Shown: positions 1 to 8,882, counted from the stretch's first letter. The stretch is DNA of 64,000 nt from Sutcliffiella sp. FSL R7-0096 (GCF_038595065.1 NZ_CP152003.1:1344001-1408000); one strand, 5' to 3'. The notes: generated by a model not told the origin, from the letters alone. Program-made: numbers and translations.

Positions 1-185
1 AATGACGTGCTCTCCCATTCCTCTTTAGATGGAGAGTATAACAGTCCATTCACAATAGAAGGATTTCCTGTTAATTGAGCAGGTGAAAGGATGCAAGTCC
101 TGACGCCATTTTTTATCGCATGTTCCGCAATTCTCGTAAGGTAGGGGGTAGGTTGTGAAAACGAGAGGACACCAAGGGTTATCAT
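1..185 (-). CDS. YheC/YheD-family ATP-grasp protein, N-terminal part (runs off the window)
   Basis: Reading the minus strand from an ATG at 185 gives an open frame to the window edge, beginning MITLGVLSFSQPTPYLTRIA. This N-terminus looks like the YheC/YheD endospore coat-associated ATP-grasp family. The preceding gene ends at 187, one base away, so the two form a tight operon, as yheC and yheD do in B. subtilis. Only about 61 residues are visible and the ATP-grasp core lies outside. Family assignment rests mainly on context and this short N-terminus; which of the two B. subtilis genes it matches cannot be decided. Confidence 0.7.
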   Translation of the reverse strand, partial: MITLGVLSFSQPTPYLTRIAEHAIKNGVRTCILSPAQLTGNPSIVNGLLYSPSKEEWESTS

Positions 186-186
186 G

Positions 187-1569
187 TTATCTCTCCTTTA
201 AATGTTCATGAATAAGGTTTAGGCAATAGAGAATGACAGCTTTTGCAGAAGGTCGAATTGTCCTTGTGCTTTGGGGTTGATCCAAGTTTTTGGACGGTTT
301 TGTATTTACTTCAATAATCCAAGGGTGACCGGTTTTATCTATCGCGAGGTCAATGCCCAATTCCCCGAAGATGCCTTCAGAAACAGCCCCTATTTCCATC
401 GCGACTTCCAAGGCCAGTTCTTTCAGGTGCTTACGGATCTGGGGCATTTCCTTTGCATCAAATTGTGCGCTCAGTACATGGTTGACAGATAGCATCTCCC
501 CTCCCTGGGCAAGATTTGAAACGAATGAACCGCTTTTGGATGCCCTGGCGGTGGTGGAGGTGACCTGCCAACGATTATTTTCGGTACGATGGCACAGATA
601 ACGGAAATCCACCGGTCTTTCATCAAGATGTACCAGATTCAAGCCTTGCTGCAGGATGTATTGCCTTTTCTTGATATGGGGGGAAAGTCGCTTGTACAAA
701 TCATGGAAACTGCTGTATGTTTGAGATGCTTGTTGTTGAAGGGAAGAGTAATCCAATTTATAGCCTTCTGAAGTTTTACAAACTTTGAAGATTTGCTTTC
801 CCTGGTTGCCATTGATCGGTTTTAAAAACACCACAGAATACGTTTCCAGCCATGTTTCAAGACGCTTAGCAGAAAAGAGTGCCGTATCAGGCAGGTATGG
901 AAGCAAATGTTCCACTTCGGCAAGCTGCTCATGGACGGTCCATTTATTGAGAAAATGAGCATTGAAATAAGGGATGCTCCATTCTTGTAATTGGTCGGTA
1001 AATTCCCGGAACATTTCACTCTTCTCATTCGTACGTTTATGGAGTCGGTTATGAACGACCTGAGGAAATGGGAGCAGTGCTTTGTTCCACATGTTATTTT
1101 CCAGATAGAACCCTTCCATGCTTTTTTTGGATAGTTCTTTATGAAAGGTAAATACATAAAAGATGACTCCGATATCTTCTGAATAGTTTGCAAGCTCCAT
1201 ACAATAGTCTTCAATGGATTTAAGGTCGATCTGCTCATCTTCTTTTACGGATATTTCTGTAAGAAGGGCGATGACAGGGCCGATATGAAGCTTGTTAGAC
1301 TCAGCATCATAGGTGATAAGATACGTCCTTTCTTCTTCAAACAGAAGCAACGACTCCTGGATGGTTCTGTCCATTCTTACCAGGTTTCCTTCTATATTGA
1401 TGTTTACGATATTGCATGTAATTGTATTCCGACTGCATTGGACGGTACATATGGATATATCTTCCGGAAGCTTTAATCTTTTTGCCAAAGCTCCACTTAT
1501 TTGTATAATTGGTACAGGTGATTTTTTTTCAATTTCAATAGGAATTACCCTGACTGCTTGAAAGTTCAT
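187..1569 (-). CDS. YheC/YheD-family endospore coat-associated ATP-grasp protein
   Basis: This 460-residue protein has an N-terminal domain of about 190 residues and a C-terminal ATP-grasp-like half. In the latter, a block near 405-435 ends in EVNTKPSK, the acidic/Asn metal-binding strand typical of the fold. In B. subtilis the two family members are made in the mother cell and associate with the spore. Substrate and ligation product are unknown. The ATG at 1569 has GAGGG about 7 bases upstream. It is divergent from yheB and sits 1 base from the next family member. Its length is near B. subtilis YheD (453 aa), but its position is that of yheC, so no symbol is given. Confidence 0.85.
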   Translation of the reverse strand: MNFQAVRVIPIEIEKKSPVPIIQISGALAKRLKLPEDISICTVQCSRNTITCNIVNINIEGNLVRMDRTIQESLLLFEEERTYLITYDAESNKLHIGPVIALLTEISVKEDEQIDLKSIEDYCMELANYSEDIGVIFYVFTFHKELSKKSMEGFYLENNMWNKALLPFPQVVHNRLHKRTNEKSEMFREFTDQLQEWSIPYFNAHFLNKWTVHEQLAEVEHLLPYLPDTALFSAKRLETWLETYSVVFLKPINGNQGKQIFKVCKTSEGYKLDYSSLQQQASQTYSSFHDLYKRLSPHIKKRQYILQQGLNLVHLDERPVDFRYLCHRTENNRWQVTSTTARASKSGSFVSNLAQGGEMLSVNHVLSAQFDAKEMPQIRKHLKELALEVAMEIGAVSEGIFGELGIDLAIDKTGHPWIIEVNTKPSKNLDQPQSTRTIRPSAKAVILYCLNLIHEHLKER

Positions 1570-1687
1570 GTTTTTCCCTCATTTTTCGTCTAAGGTTAGG
1601 CAACAGTTGGAGAGACTTGGGGAATATCCCCACAATGTATAGTATTGAAACAAAGATAAATCGGTGATTGGAAAGAGGTTCTGATAG

Positions 1688-2821
1688 ATGGATATATTAT
1701 TAGTCATTGTGTTGATGGTGGGAATTGGTGCGTTAATAGGTGGCGTTACTAACTCCCTCGCAATTCGGATGCTATTCCGGCCATATAGTCCCATTTTTCT
1801 GTTCGGCAAGAGAGTACCATTTACTCCCGGATTGATTCCCAAAAGAAGATCAGAGCTTGCTGATCAACTTGGAAAGCTTGTCATGGAGCATCTCCTGACA
1901 GCTGAAAGCATGAAAAGAAGATTGGTGAACAGTTCGTTTCAGGAAAAGTCAGAAGAATGGATAAAGGAAGAGATCGACCGTTATCTTGAAAAAGGGATAA
2001 GCGTGCAGGAAGTATTGGCGAAATTCGGCATAGACAACGCCGAAACACTTTTCCAGGAGAATCTACACAAAATTGTTGAGAGCAAATACGAAGAGGTCAT
2101 GGAAGGGTTACGCACTAAACCCATTCAGCAAGTAGTGCCGGCAAATCTGATGCATTCGGTGGAACGTAATATTCCGGCAGTGTCAGAATTTATCCTGACG
2201 AAGGCTATCCATCATTTTGATAGTGTGGAAGGAAAGCGGCAGTTAACCAAGATGATCAATGACTTTATCGCGACCCGTGGAAAATTGGGAAGTGTCGTGC
2301 AGATGTTCATGGGCAACTATCCCCTTGTAGATAAGGTACAACCCGAGATCATCAAGTTCCTTAAGCATGATGGAACGAAAGATGTCCTAATAAGTGTTCT
2401 GTATAGGGAATGGAACAAACTGAAGCAGATGGAAGTTCAGGATCTGGAAAAGAAAATATCCAGGGAAGCAATCCTTTCCTCCCTCCATACAGTGGTCGAG
2501 CGCACGGTGGATGTACCAAAATGGATGAACAAAACGGTGAAGGAAGCGATCAAACCAATTTATCCATGGATGATGGAGAAATTAGTTCCAGCCGCTTTTT
2601 CCACAGGCAGCGAACTCTTGCTTGAGAAACTGGAAGAACTGCTCGTAAGATTGAAACTTGAGGAAGTGGTGAGAGATCAGGTGGAGTCCTTTTCCCTGCA
2701 GGAAGTCGAGGAAATGGTCCTCTCCGTATCCCGCCGAGAATTAAAATTAATAACGTACCTTGGTGCTCTATTGGGCGGACTGATAGGTTTCCTACAAGGA
2801 TTGCTCGTGCTTTTCCTTTAG
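1688..2821 (+). CDS. yheB: YheB, DUF445-family membrane protein
   Basis: A 377-residue DUF445 protein. A hydrophobic segment at about 1-25 runs into the family motif [14 protein letters not shown] long helical, charged middle region follows, and a C-terminal membrane segment lies at about 352-377. Both ends are therefore probably membrane-anchored with the middle outside the bilayer. The biochemical function of the family is not established. The ATG follows AGAGGT at good spacing. The B. subtilis neighbour yheA follows, here separated by a repeat element. Assignment rests on length, the GxxTNxxA motif and synteny. Confidence 0.88.
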   Translation: MDILLVIVLMVGIGALIGGVTNSLAIRMLFRPYSPIFLFGKRVPFTPGLIPKRRSELADQLGKLVMEHLLTAESMKRRLVNSSFQEKSEEWIKEEIDRYLEKGISVQEVLAKFGIDNAETLFQENLHKIVESKYEEVMEGLRTKPIQQVVPANLMHSVERNIPAVSEFILTKAIHHFDSVEGKRQLTKMINDFIATRGKLGSVVQMFMGNYPLVDKVQPEIIKFLKHDGTKDVLISVLYREWNKLKQMEVQDLEKKISREAILSSLHTVVERTVDVPKWMNKTVKEAIKPIYPWMMEKLVPAAFSTGSELLLEKLEELLVRLKLEEVVRDQVESFSLQEVEEMVLSVSRRELKLITYLGALLGGLIGFLQGLLVLFL

Positions 2822-2835
2822 GAGTAAGTAATCCC

Positions 2836-2966
2836 CCTGTAGATTGAAGTGCAAGGTGAGAGACTCCAGCGGGGGGAATAACGGTTGGTTGAGACCCCCA
2901 AGTGTTGTGAGGAGGCCTCAAGCACCATCCCGCGGAAAGCGAACACCTGGAATGGAAATCTACAGG
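2836..2966 (+). repeat. Family A dispersed repeat, copy 1 (131 bp, terminal inverted repeats)
   Basis: The stretch starts CCTGTAGATT and ends AATCTACAGG, a perfect 10-bp terminal inverted repeat. The interior shares with the other family A copies the blocks GAGACCCC, TGAGGAGGC-CTCAAG and CCGCGGAAAGCG. It fills most of the gap between yheB and yheA. The short open frames crossing it have no ribosome binding logic and are not genes. Confidence 0.8.
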
Positions 2967-2992
2967 CGGTTGTTTGAAATAACCCTTTTGGT

Positions 2993-3021
2993 TTGTATGG
3001 CAATGGCAGGTTTGTTATACT
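2993..3021 (+). promoter_or_regulatory. Probable sigma-A promoter of yheA
   Basis: TTGTAT at 2993-2998 and TATACT at 3016-3021 are separated by exactly 17 bases. They lie just outside family A repeat copy 1 and 52 bases before the yheA start. Start-site mapping is needed to confirm. Confidence 0.5.
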
Positions 3022-3072
3022 GGTCACTAGCACGCCTGGAAGATGGGCAAAAAAGGAAGGAATGACATACAA

Positions 3073-3432
3073 ATGGCAAACAATGTTTATGATGTAGCGT
3101 ACAACCTTGAAACAGCAGTAAAAGAAAGTGATGAATTCAAAAATTTACAATCTTTATATAGAGAGGTTTTTGCAGACGAGACGACTAAAAGAATGTTCGA
3201 AAACTTCCGCAACATTCAATTAGAGCTTCAACAAAAACAAATGAGCGGCCAAGAAATTACTCAAGAGGAAGTAGAGCAAGCTCAAAAGACAGTTGCAGTT
3301 GTGCAACAGAACGAAGCGATTGCGAAGCTTATGGAAGCAGAGCAACAAATGAGCATGATGGTAAGCGAACTAAACAAGATCATCATGAAGCCTCTTGAAG
3401 AATTATATAGCAATGTAGATTCTGCTAACTAA
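3073..3432 (+). CDS. yheA: YheA, YlbF/YmcA (Com_YlbF)-family protein
   Basis: This small, soluble, almost entirely helical protein (119 aa) starts MANNVYDVAYNLETAVKESD and has the 'ELQQKQMSGQEIT' turn of the YlbF/YmcA family. Relatives YlbF and YmcA form a complex that affects RNase Y and developmental decisions; YheA's own role is not established. The ATG at 3073 is chosen over an in-frame ATG at 3043 because AGGAAGG lies upstream of it and the length fits B. subtilis YheA (117 aa). It has its own promoter and a strong terminator, so it is probably monocistronic. Confidence 0.88.
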   Translation: MANNVYDVAYNLETAVKESDEFKNLQSLYREVFADETTKRMFENFRNIQLELQQKQMSGQEITQEEVEQAQKTVAVVQQNEAIAKLMEAEQQMSMMVSELNKIIMKPLEELYSNVDSAN

Positions 3433-3450
3433 TTGAATAGTAAAACGGTA

Positions 3451-3482
3451 GGAAAGCGCACTTTAAATAGTGCGTTTTTTTC
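3451..3482 (+). terminator. Terminator after yheA
   Basis: CGCACT, loop TTAAAT, AGTGCG is extended by G-T and A-T pairs and followed by a run of T. Confidence 0.85.
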
Positions 3483-3570
3483 TTGACCTCATACCCAAAT
3501 GTTCTATTTCCCCCAATTTCCTCATACTCATATCAATAAGTACAAACATCTTAGATAAGGAGGTCTCTCC

Positions 3571-4431
3571 ATGATATACCGCCTGCTCGCCATCAATATT
3601 GATGGAACGCTATTGAAATCGAATGGAAGATTGGCAAAGGAAACGAAAGAAGCGATAGAGTATGTGAAAAACAAGGGAGTCTACGTTACACTTGTGACCG
3701 GCCGTAGTTTTGCTTTTGCAAAGAAAGTGGCCAAATCATTGAAGCTTGATACATTTTTGGTGACACACGGTGGGGCATTTATTGCCACCAAGCTGGAGCA
3801 GCCTCTTCATGTGAAGCGTCTTTCGGAGGATAAAACCTTCAACCTGGTGCAGGTGCTCGAAAATTATGATTGTACGGTCCGGATTCTGCACGAACGTTAT
3901 TCAATTGGGAACAGACTTCGTGGAGCCAATAACTTAATGGCAAGAGCGGTGCTTGGTTCAAGTGACCCCTTGATCTATCCGATGCAGTTCGTCGAGTCCT
4001 TGGGTGATACGCTAATCGATAACCCGATTGCACCTCCGAAGATAGAAGTCTATTTTTCTGAACCAGAGGAGAGGGAAAGAGTATTGACTACCTTGAAATC
4101 TGCGTTTGAAGGAATAGAGATCCTTGTGCATGCTGACGGGAAGGTGGATATCCTGCCTGATGGTGGCACAAAAATGGATGGTTTACTCACCCTTGGCGAA
4201 GTGCTGAAAATCCCGCCACAGGAAATGGTTGTCATCGGGGATACAATGGAGGACCTGCCAATCATTGAGGTGGCTGGACTTGGGGTTGCAATGGGCAATG
4301 CCCCGAGAGAAGTAAAACAGGCTGCCGATTGGATCACCAGGACCAATGATGAAAACGGTGTAGCATATATGATCAAAGAACATTTCCGCAAACAGCAACG
4401 CATTGCGTTCTTAAATAAAATGAAAATATAG
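3571..4431 (+). CDS. yhaX: YhaX-like Cof-type HAD-family protein with Asn at the nucleophile position
   Basis: A 286-residue protein with the layout of Cof-type HAD phosphatases: motif I at about 8-15, a large C2-type cap, the conserved Lys near 201 and motif IV GDTMED at 223-228. Motif I reads N-I-D-G-T-L (N9, D11) where the family has DxDGT, so the Asp that normally forms the phospho-enzyme is replaced by Asn. Unless another residue substitutes, hydrolase activity should be weak or absent. GGAGG sits 7 bases before the ATG. Its place between yheA and hemZ matches yhaX, which is expressed in the mother cell in B. subtilis. Confidence 0.82.
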   Translation: MIYRLLAINIDGTLLKSNGRLAKETKEAIEYVKNKGVYVTLVTGRSFAFAKKVAKSLKLDTFLVTHGGAFIATKLEQPLHVKRLSEDKTFNLVQVLENYDCTVRILHERYSIGNRLRGANNLMARAVLGSSDPLIYPMQFVESLGDTLIDNPIAPPKIEVYFSEPEERERVLTTLKSAFEGIEILVHADGKVDILPDGGTKMDGLLTLGEVLKIPPQEMVVIGDTMEDLPIIEVAGLGVAMGNAPREVKQAADWITRTNDENGVAYMIKEHFRKQQRIAFLNKMKI

Positions 4432-4440
4432 AATGATAAT

Positions 4441-4478
4441 GGCAGACTCTGAAAATGGGGTTTGCCTTTATTTTTTTG
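4441..4478 (+). terminator. Terminator after yhaX
   Basis: GGCAGAC pairs with GTTTGCC (one G-T pair) and is followed by a T-rich tail with TTTTTTT. A short open frame starting inside it is not considered a gene. Confidence 0.65.
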
Positions 4479-4724
4479 ATTGTAAGGGTTACTACGGTAG
4501 TGAAGAAGGATTTCTATGAAACCCAGAATCAGGATGGTAGAGAAAACGGGACTCATAGAGGGCGTATGGAACCCAAGATCCGAATACATCCATACCATAT
4601 AACAGAAAACAGGAAGCATGGTTCTTTTCCAGTGGTATTATCTTGATATGCGGGCACTACATCCGTTACACTAGTGGAAGTGAAAATCTTGCTAGAAACA
4701 AAGCAAGTGTGAAAGGTGATTAAC

Positions 4725-6209
4725 TTGAAGATTGCTATTAAAGGATTACATGATGATAGATATCAGCGTCCGTTGTCATTGATTGCGGATTTATTTTTTG
4801 AGGAAACAGAAGTGGTGCTTGGGGAAGATACTTCCTCTGAGCTGGAAGTTTCCTTCACTGTCGAAGAAAACGGAGGTTCCGTTTTTGCAGTACATGGTGT
4901 ATTAGGGGGGGTATCCTGTTCCCACGAAAAAGATCTTGTCGATTCTGATGAGAAAGAGAGCTTTCGCCGTAAAAAACAAGCAGTGTCCTATGTTTATTTG
5001 ACCCTATTACAAGAGCATACGGGTATCATTCAGAAATGGGGGATCTTAACAGGAATCCGTCCAACGAAACTCCTCCACTCTAAGCTTCAGAAGGGGGAAC
5101 CTCAAGAAAAAGTCCACCAACAGCTGCGAGAAGACTATTTAATTACAGATGAAAAGATAGAGTTGATGCAGCAGATTGTGGATCGGCAGCTTGATGTAGT
5201 ACCGGATTTACATGATTTAGGGCAAGAGGTCAGCATTTACATCGGGATACCATTCTGTCCGACAAAATGTGCGTATTGCACATTCCCTGCCTATGCAATC
5301 AATGGAAAGCAGGGGAAAGTGGACTCCTTCCTTGGGGGGCTACATCATGAGATTGATGCTATCGGTGCCTGGTTGAAAGAAAAAGGCATTAAGATCACCA
5401 CTGTTTATTACGGCGGGGGTACCCCTACAAGTATCACGGCAGAAGAGATGGATATGCTTTATGAGCAGATGTATGCTTCGTTCCCAGACATGGAAAAGGT
5501 CCGTGAAGTGACAGTGGAAGCAGGACGTCCGGATACCATTACGCCGGAGAAGCTGGAAGTGTTGAAAAAATGGAATATTGATCGGATCAGTATCAATCCG
5601 CAGTCTTATACACAAGAAACATTGAAAGCGATTGGTCGCCATCATACCGTGGAGGAAACCATTGATAAATTCCACCTTGCACGTGAAATGGGAATGAATA
5701 ATATCAATATGGATTTGATCATTGGCCTGCCTGGTGAAGGGGTGGGAGAATTTGCCCACACACTGGAAGAGACGGAAAAGCTGATGCCCGAATCGTTGAC
5801 GGTCCATACATTATCCTTCAAACGAGCTTCTGAAATGACACAGAATAAAAATCGCTACAAGGTGGCAGACCGTTATGAAATCGGGAAGATGATGGATATG
5901 GCGACTGAGTGGACCACTAATCACAACTATGTACCATATTATCTATATCGCCAGAAAAATATCTTGGGCAATTTGGAGAATGTAGGATATGCATTGCCAG
6001 GCCAGGATAGCATCTATAACATCATGATCATGGAAGAGAAACAAACGATCATCGGACTGGGGTGTGGGGCATCAAGTAAGTTTGTTCACCCTGAAACAGG
6101 GAGGATAACTCGCTTTGCCAATCCGAAAGACCCTAAATCCTACAATGATGGCTTTGAACATTATACTGATGAAAAAATTCGGATATTGGAAGAGTTGTTC
6201 TCAAAATAA
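4725..6209 (+). CDS. hemZ: HemZ, oxygen-independent coproporphyrinogen III oxidase-like radical SAM protein
   Basis: A 494-residue radical SAM enzyme with the cluster-binding motif C178-x3-C182-x2-C185 (CPTKCAYC). A glycine-rich SAM-binding segment YYGGGTPTS and the HemN-type block SINPQSYTQETLKAIGR follow. B. subtilis HemZ is a coproporphyrinogen III dehydrogenase-like protein linked to anaerobic haem synthesis, about 501 aa. I start it at TTG 4725 because AAAGGTGAT lies just upstream and the protein then begins with the conserved KIAIKGLHDDRYQRPL; GTG 4716 would overlap that ribosome site. It is preceded by 245 bases without recognisable features and followed by its own terminator. Confidence 0.9.
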   Translation: MKIAIKGLHDDRYQRPLSLIADLFFEETEVVLGEDTSSELEVSFTVEENGGSVFAVHGVLGGVSCSHEKDLVDSDEKESFRRKKQAVSYVYLTLLQEHTGIIQKWGILTGIRPTKLLHSKLQKGEPQEKVHQQLREDYLITDEKIELMQQIVDRQLDVVPDLHDLGQEVSIYIGIPFCPTKCAYCTFPAYAINGKQGKVDSFLGGLHHEIDAIGAWLKEKGIKITTVYYGGGTPTSITAEEMDMLYEQMYASFPDMEKVREVTVEAGRPDTITPEKLEVLKKWNIDRISINPQSYTQETLKAIGRHHTVEETIDKFHLAREMGMNNINMDLIIGLPGEGVGEFAHTLEETEKLMPESLTVHTLSFKRASEMTQNKNRYKVADRYEIGKMMDMATEWTTNHNYVPYYLYRQKNILGNLENVGYALPGQDSIYNIMIMEEKQTIIGLGCGASSKFVHPETGRITRFANPKDPKSYNDGFEHYTDEKIRILEELFSK

Positions 6210-6227
6210 TAATATTAGTACAGATAG

Positions 6228-6251
6228 GTGGGGCGAGTCCCCACTTTTTTT
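6228..6251 (+). terminator. Terminator after hemZ
   Basis: GTGGGG, loop CGAGT, CCCCAC, then seven T. Confidence 0.85.
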
Positions 6252-6485
6252 GGCTCTGTTAAAGCATACTGTTGATTTTTGCTGCAGTAACCTAGCTGTT
6301 GATTGGAGCAATAGGCGAAGACTCCTCGGAAATGCTACCGCATTTTCTTCTTGCGAATGTATTGCTGCCGAAGCCTTCCTTGTCATGAGGGAGTTAGCGT
6401 TTTAGGGGAGACCCCGCAGGCAAGCCGAGGATGCTCCCCAAACGCCCCTAGGAAAGCGAAGCCTAGTGCGGATATCAACAAAGCC
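6252..6485 (+). repeat. Family A dispersed repeat, copy 2 (long form)
   Basis: The element begins GGCTCTGTTAA and ends TCAACAAAGCC, outer inverted repeats of the form GGCTYTGTTRA. An inner GCTGTTGATTGG starts near 6296. The interior has the family blocks GAGACCCCGCAGG, GCCGAGGATGCTCC and GGAAAGCGAAGCC. It occupies most of the gap between hemZ and the MaoC-like gene, directly after the hemZ terminator T-run. Confidence 0.7.
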
Positions 6486-6500
6486 ATTTTTTTAACTAAA

Positions 6501-6543
6501 TGAGTGAATAATCATTCATTTTTAAGCGTTTTCATATTATACT
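6501..6543 (+). promoter_or_regulatory. FadR-like operator and promoter for the MaoC-like/yhaR pair
   Basis: TGAGTGAATAATCATTCA at 6501-6518 differs at one position from the B. subtilis FadR palindrome TGAATGANTANTCATTCA. TATACT at 6538-6543 is a good -10 box; 17 bases upstream lies TTCATT, a weak -35 box inside the operator. FadR binding there would block transcription until long-chain acyl-CoA relieves it. The operator match is seen; the regulation is inferred. Confidence 0.75.
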
Positions 6544-6571
6544 AGTTATATATCAAAGAGGAGGTAATGGG

Positions 6572-6949
6572 ATGAAGGTTGAAACAGGAGAAGTACTGAC
6601 TTATTCCAGGACATTCACTGTGGAGGAAACCCTTCAATTTGGAGAGGTTTCAGGAGATCAAGGCAAGCATCATGTGGAAAAGGATGAGCATGGCCGTTTA
6701 ATGGTACATGGCCTATTGACTGCAAGTATTGGTACCAAAATAGGGGGAGACCTAAACTACATCGCAAGAGAAATGAACATGGAATTCCTCCGTCCCGTCT
6801 TTACTGGAGACACCATCACCTGTGAAGCCACCCTCACCAATGTCCAACAACAAGAAGGCTACAAACAAGTCAGCGTAACATCCATCTACACCAACCAAAA
6901 AGGCAAACAAGTCCTCCTAGGCAACAGTAAAGGTATAATTCGAGATTAA
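6572..6949 (+). CDS. MaoC-like / hot-dog-fold dehydratase domain protein
   Basis: A 125-residue protein with the single hot-dog-fold layout of MaoC-type (R)-specific enoyl-CoA hydratases. The blocks 'VSGDQGKHHVEKDEHGRLMVHGLLTAS' and 'RPVFTGDTITCEATLTNV' match the family pattern of an Asp/His active-site loop followed by the central helix; the His pair and Asp are present though spaced unusually. It probably hydrates or dehydrates an acyl-CoA. GAGGAGG precedes the ATG. It lies behind a FadR-like operator and ahead of yhaR, which supports a fatty-acid or branched-acid breakdown role. The precise substrate is unknown. Confidence 0.75.
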   Translation: MKVETGEVLTYSRTFTVEETLQFGEVSGDQGKHHVEKDEHGRLMVHGLLTASIGTKIGGDLNYIAREMNMEFLRPVFTGDTITCEATLTNVQQQEGYKQVSVTSIYTNQKGKQVLLGNSKGIIRD

Positions 6950-6959
6950 GAGCTAAACT

Positions 6960-6984
6960 CCTGTGAGGGTCTGACCCCTCACAG
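6960..6984 (+). other. Perfect hairpin containing the GGGTCWGACCC motif
   Basis: CTGTGAGGG and CCCTCACAG form a 9-bp perfect stem around TCTGAC. There is no T-run after it, so it is a poor terminator on either strand. The same core GGGTCWGACCC occurs at 27570-27580 before ecsA. Confidence 0.5.
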
Positions 6985-7043
6985 AACTTTAATATTTCTG
7001 AAAATTCAAACTAAAACTAGATAATATGAAAGGTTGTGTTGGT

Positions 7044-7814
7044 ATGGGTACGGTTAATGTGTTGAATCAGGGACCGGTTGTGGTGTTGGAGTTGAATAGG
7101 CCGGGGTCGTTGAATGCGATGAATGTAGAGATGCTTGAGGAACTGGAACGTGTACTGGAAGAGGTTTCAAACAATGATGCAAAAGTGTTGGTGGTGAAGG
7201 GCAGCGGAAATGCGTTCAGTGCCGGTGGGGATATCAAAATGATGCTTCAGGAAAATGTAGGGGGAGACTTCGACCAGGTGATGGATACGATCGGTTCCAT
7301 CGTCACCAAGCTTTATACCATGCCTAAAATCACCATCAGTGCTCTTCATGGTGCCGCTGCAGGGCTGGGGTTAAGCTTTGCTCTTGCAAGTGATTTTGTT
7401 GTTGCCCACAACTCCACTAAGCTTGCCATGAATTTTATCAAAATCGGATTAATTCCTGACGGTGGCGGTCACTTCTTCATGGAAAAGCGCCTTGGGGAGG
7501 CGAAGGCCAAACAAATGATTTGGGAAGGAAAGACAATCTCCGCTGAAGAAGCCCTACATTTAGGCATCGTGGACACTTTGGCAGGAGATCAAATGGAGGA
7601 GGTAATCTCCAAAAGAGTTGCTGCAATTCTCCATGCACCATTACAAGCAATGTTAGAAACAAAAACAATTTTCACCAAACAATCCCTGCCACGTCTACAG
7701 CAAATTCTGGAGTTAGAAAAGAATGCCCAGCGTAGGATGAGGCAATCACAAGACCATAAAGAAGGGATAAGGGCTTTCGTTGAAAAAAGAAAGCCTCAAT
7801 TCTCAGGAAAGTGA
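7044..7814 (+). CDS. yhaR: YhaR, enoyl-CoA hydratase/isomerase family protein
   Basis: A 256-residue crotonase-fold protein. The first oxyanion-hole segment reads NAFSAGGDIKMM. The second, HGAAAGLGLSFALASD, is followed by the catalytic-region loop IPDGGGHFFM, where typical hydratases carry a Glu-rich PxxGGT segment. Family members hydrate enoyl-CoA in beta-oxidation or isomerise related CoA esters. I place the start at ATG 7044, with AAAGG ten bases upstream; the upstream in-frame ATG at 7026 has no ribosome site. With the MaoC-like gene it forms a likely FadR-controlled pair, although a hairpin lies between them. Confidence 0.85.
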   Translation: MGTVNVLNQGPVVVLELNRPGSLNAMNVEMLEELERVLEEVSNNDAKVLVVKGSGNAFSAGGDIKMMLQENVGGDFDQVMDTIGSIVTKLYTMPKITISALHGAAAGLGLSFALASDFVVAHNSTKLAMNFIKIGLIPDGGGHFFMEKRLGEAKAKQMIWEGKTISAEEALHLGIVDTLAGDQMEEVISKRVAAILHAPLQAMLETKTIFTKQSLPRLQQILELEKNAQRRMRQSQDHKEGIRAFVEKRKPQFSGK

Positions 7815-7821
7815 CCTTTGA

Positions 7822-7857
7822 TAGCTGCACCCAATTTAGGGAGCAGCTTTTATTTTC
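7822..7857 (+). terminator. Terminator after yhaR
   Basis: AGCTGC-A-CCC pairs with GGG-A-GCAGCT around AATTTA, followed by TTTATTTT. Confidence 0.8.
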
Positions 7858-7985
7858 GCACCATCCAAGTGATTCTTAGGAAACCCCTAAGCCTTCAGTC
7901 GTATATTCACATACTGCTCCGGTACATTATGAAGTAATAGAGAATCCTCTATACTTAACACACAAGACAAAACGGAGTGGTTCTT

Positions 7986-8846
7986 ATGGTAATAACCGAA
8001 ACAAGCAAGGTCCCAATAAAAGTGTTGACACATATACTGTTAGCTAGCATATCCATCCTAATTCTAGTGAATTTTTTGCCAACATTGCTACCCATCTATA
8101 AGATTATTTTTTTAACAATAATCACTTTCCTAATACTTATTGATACTGGCCTCATTTTTAGCAAAAACCTATATTACTTCAAACTAACAAAATCATTCTA
8201 TTACGTCCTAACAGGATTAACCTTCCTCATGTTGGTTATCTATTACATTACAAAAATCATGGTGATAACGGAGGAGCAGGGTCTTGAGAGTATATTGACA
8301 GACTATGGCTCCATGGCCCAGCTTATCTTTTTTCTTGTGTGCCTGGCACAACCAATCATTTTACCGATTCCCGAGGCCGTGACCATTCCTGCCGGCAGTG
8401 TAGCCTTTGGGGCACTTAACGCTACCTTTCTAAGTTTTTCAGGCACTCTACTCGGAATCATTATCATGTTCTTTATAGCAAGATATGGTGGGATGGGTAT
8501 TGCTTCTAAACTAGTAAAGGATCATCATCTAAAAAGGTATCAACATTATGTGGGGAAAAACGAGACTGTCATTTTGGGTCTCTTATTCATTATTCCGATT
8601 CTACCAGACGAAATTATCTGTGTAGGGGCCGGAATCGGTGCGGTTTCTTTCAAGAGGTTTCTCCTGATTGCATCCATGACCAAGCTGTTCACATCCTTTG
8701 TGTTGGCATATTCGGTATCGTTGGCAAAAGTGCTGTCATTGTCCACCACCGAGCTGGTATTATATTGCTCGTTGGTTATGGGATTGCTTTTCTTTACTAC
8801 GATCGCTATCAGAAAACGATGGAACAAAAAAAGCTTGGAGACATAA
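7986..8846 (+). CDS. VTT-domain (TVP38/DedA-like) integral membrane protein
   Basis: A 286-residue polytopic protein with three to four N-terminal hydrophobic helices in the first 110 residues. Its C-terminal half resembles the VTT/SNARE-associated domain: a PIPEAVTIPAGSVAFGAL re-entrant segment, F-IARYGG, and ILPDEIICVGAGIGAVSFKRFL. Family members are implicated in lipid scrambling or membrane homeostasis. ATG 7986 is preceded by GGAGTGG at 5 bases. No counterpart is expected at this spot in B. subtilis, so it may be a lineage-specific insertion between yhaR and yhzD. Specific function unknown. Confidence 0.75.
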   Translation: MVITETSKVPIKVLTHILLASISILILVNFLPTLLPIYKIIFLTIITFLILIDTGLIFSKNLYYFKLTKSFYYVLTGLTFLMLVIYYITKIMVITEEQGLESILTDYGSMAQLIFFLVCLAQPIILPIPEAVTIPAGSVAFGALNATFLSFSGTLLGIIIMFFIARYGGMGIASKLVKDHHLKRYQHYVGKNETVILGLLFIIPILPDEIICVGAGIGAVSFKRFLLIASMTKLFTSFVLAYSVSLAKVLSLSTTELVLYCSLVMGLLFFTTIAIRKRWNKKSLET

Positions 8847-8864
8847 TAGTGCAGGTCTCCAAGC
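8832..8864 (-). terminator. Terminator of the minus-strand yhzD-like gene
   Basis: An 11-bp perfect stem (AGCTTGGAGAC with GTCTCCAAGCT) is followed on the minus strand by seven T. The stem overlaps the last codons of the convergent VTT gene. Confidence 0.85.
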
Positions 8865-8882
8865 TGTTGTGCATATTTATCA

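Noticed and set aside
4455-4646. 63-codon open frame on the plus strand between yhaX and hemZ
   Set aside because: It begins inside the yhaX terminator, has no ribosome site and no family-like features.
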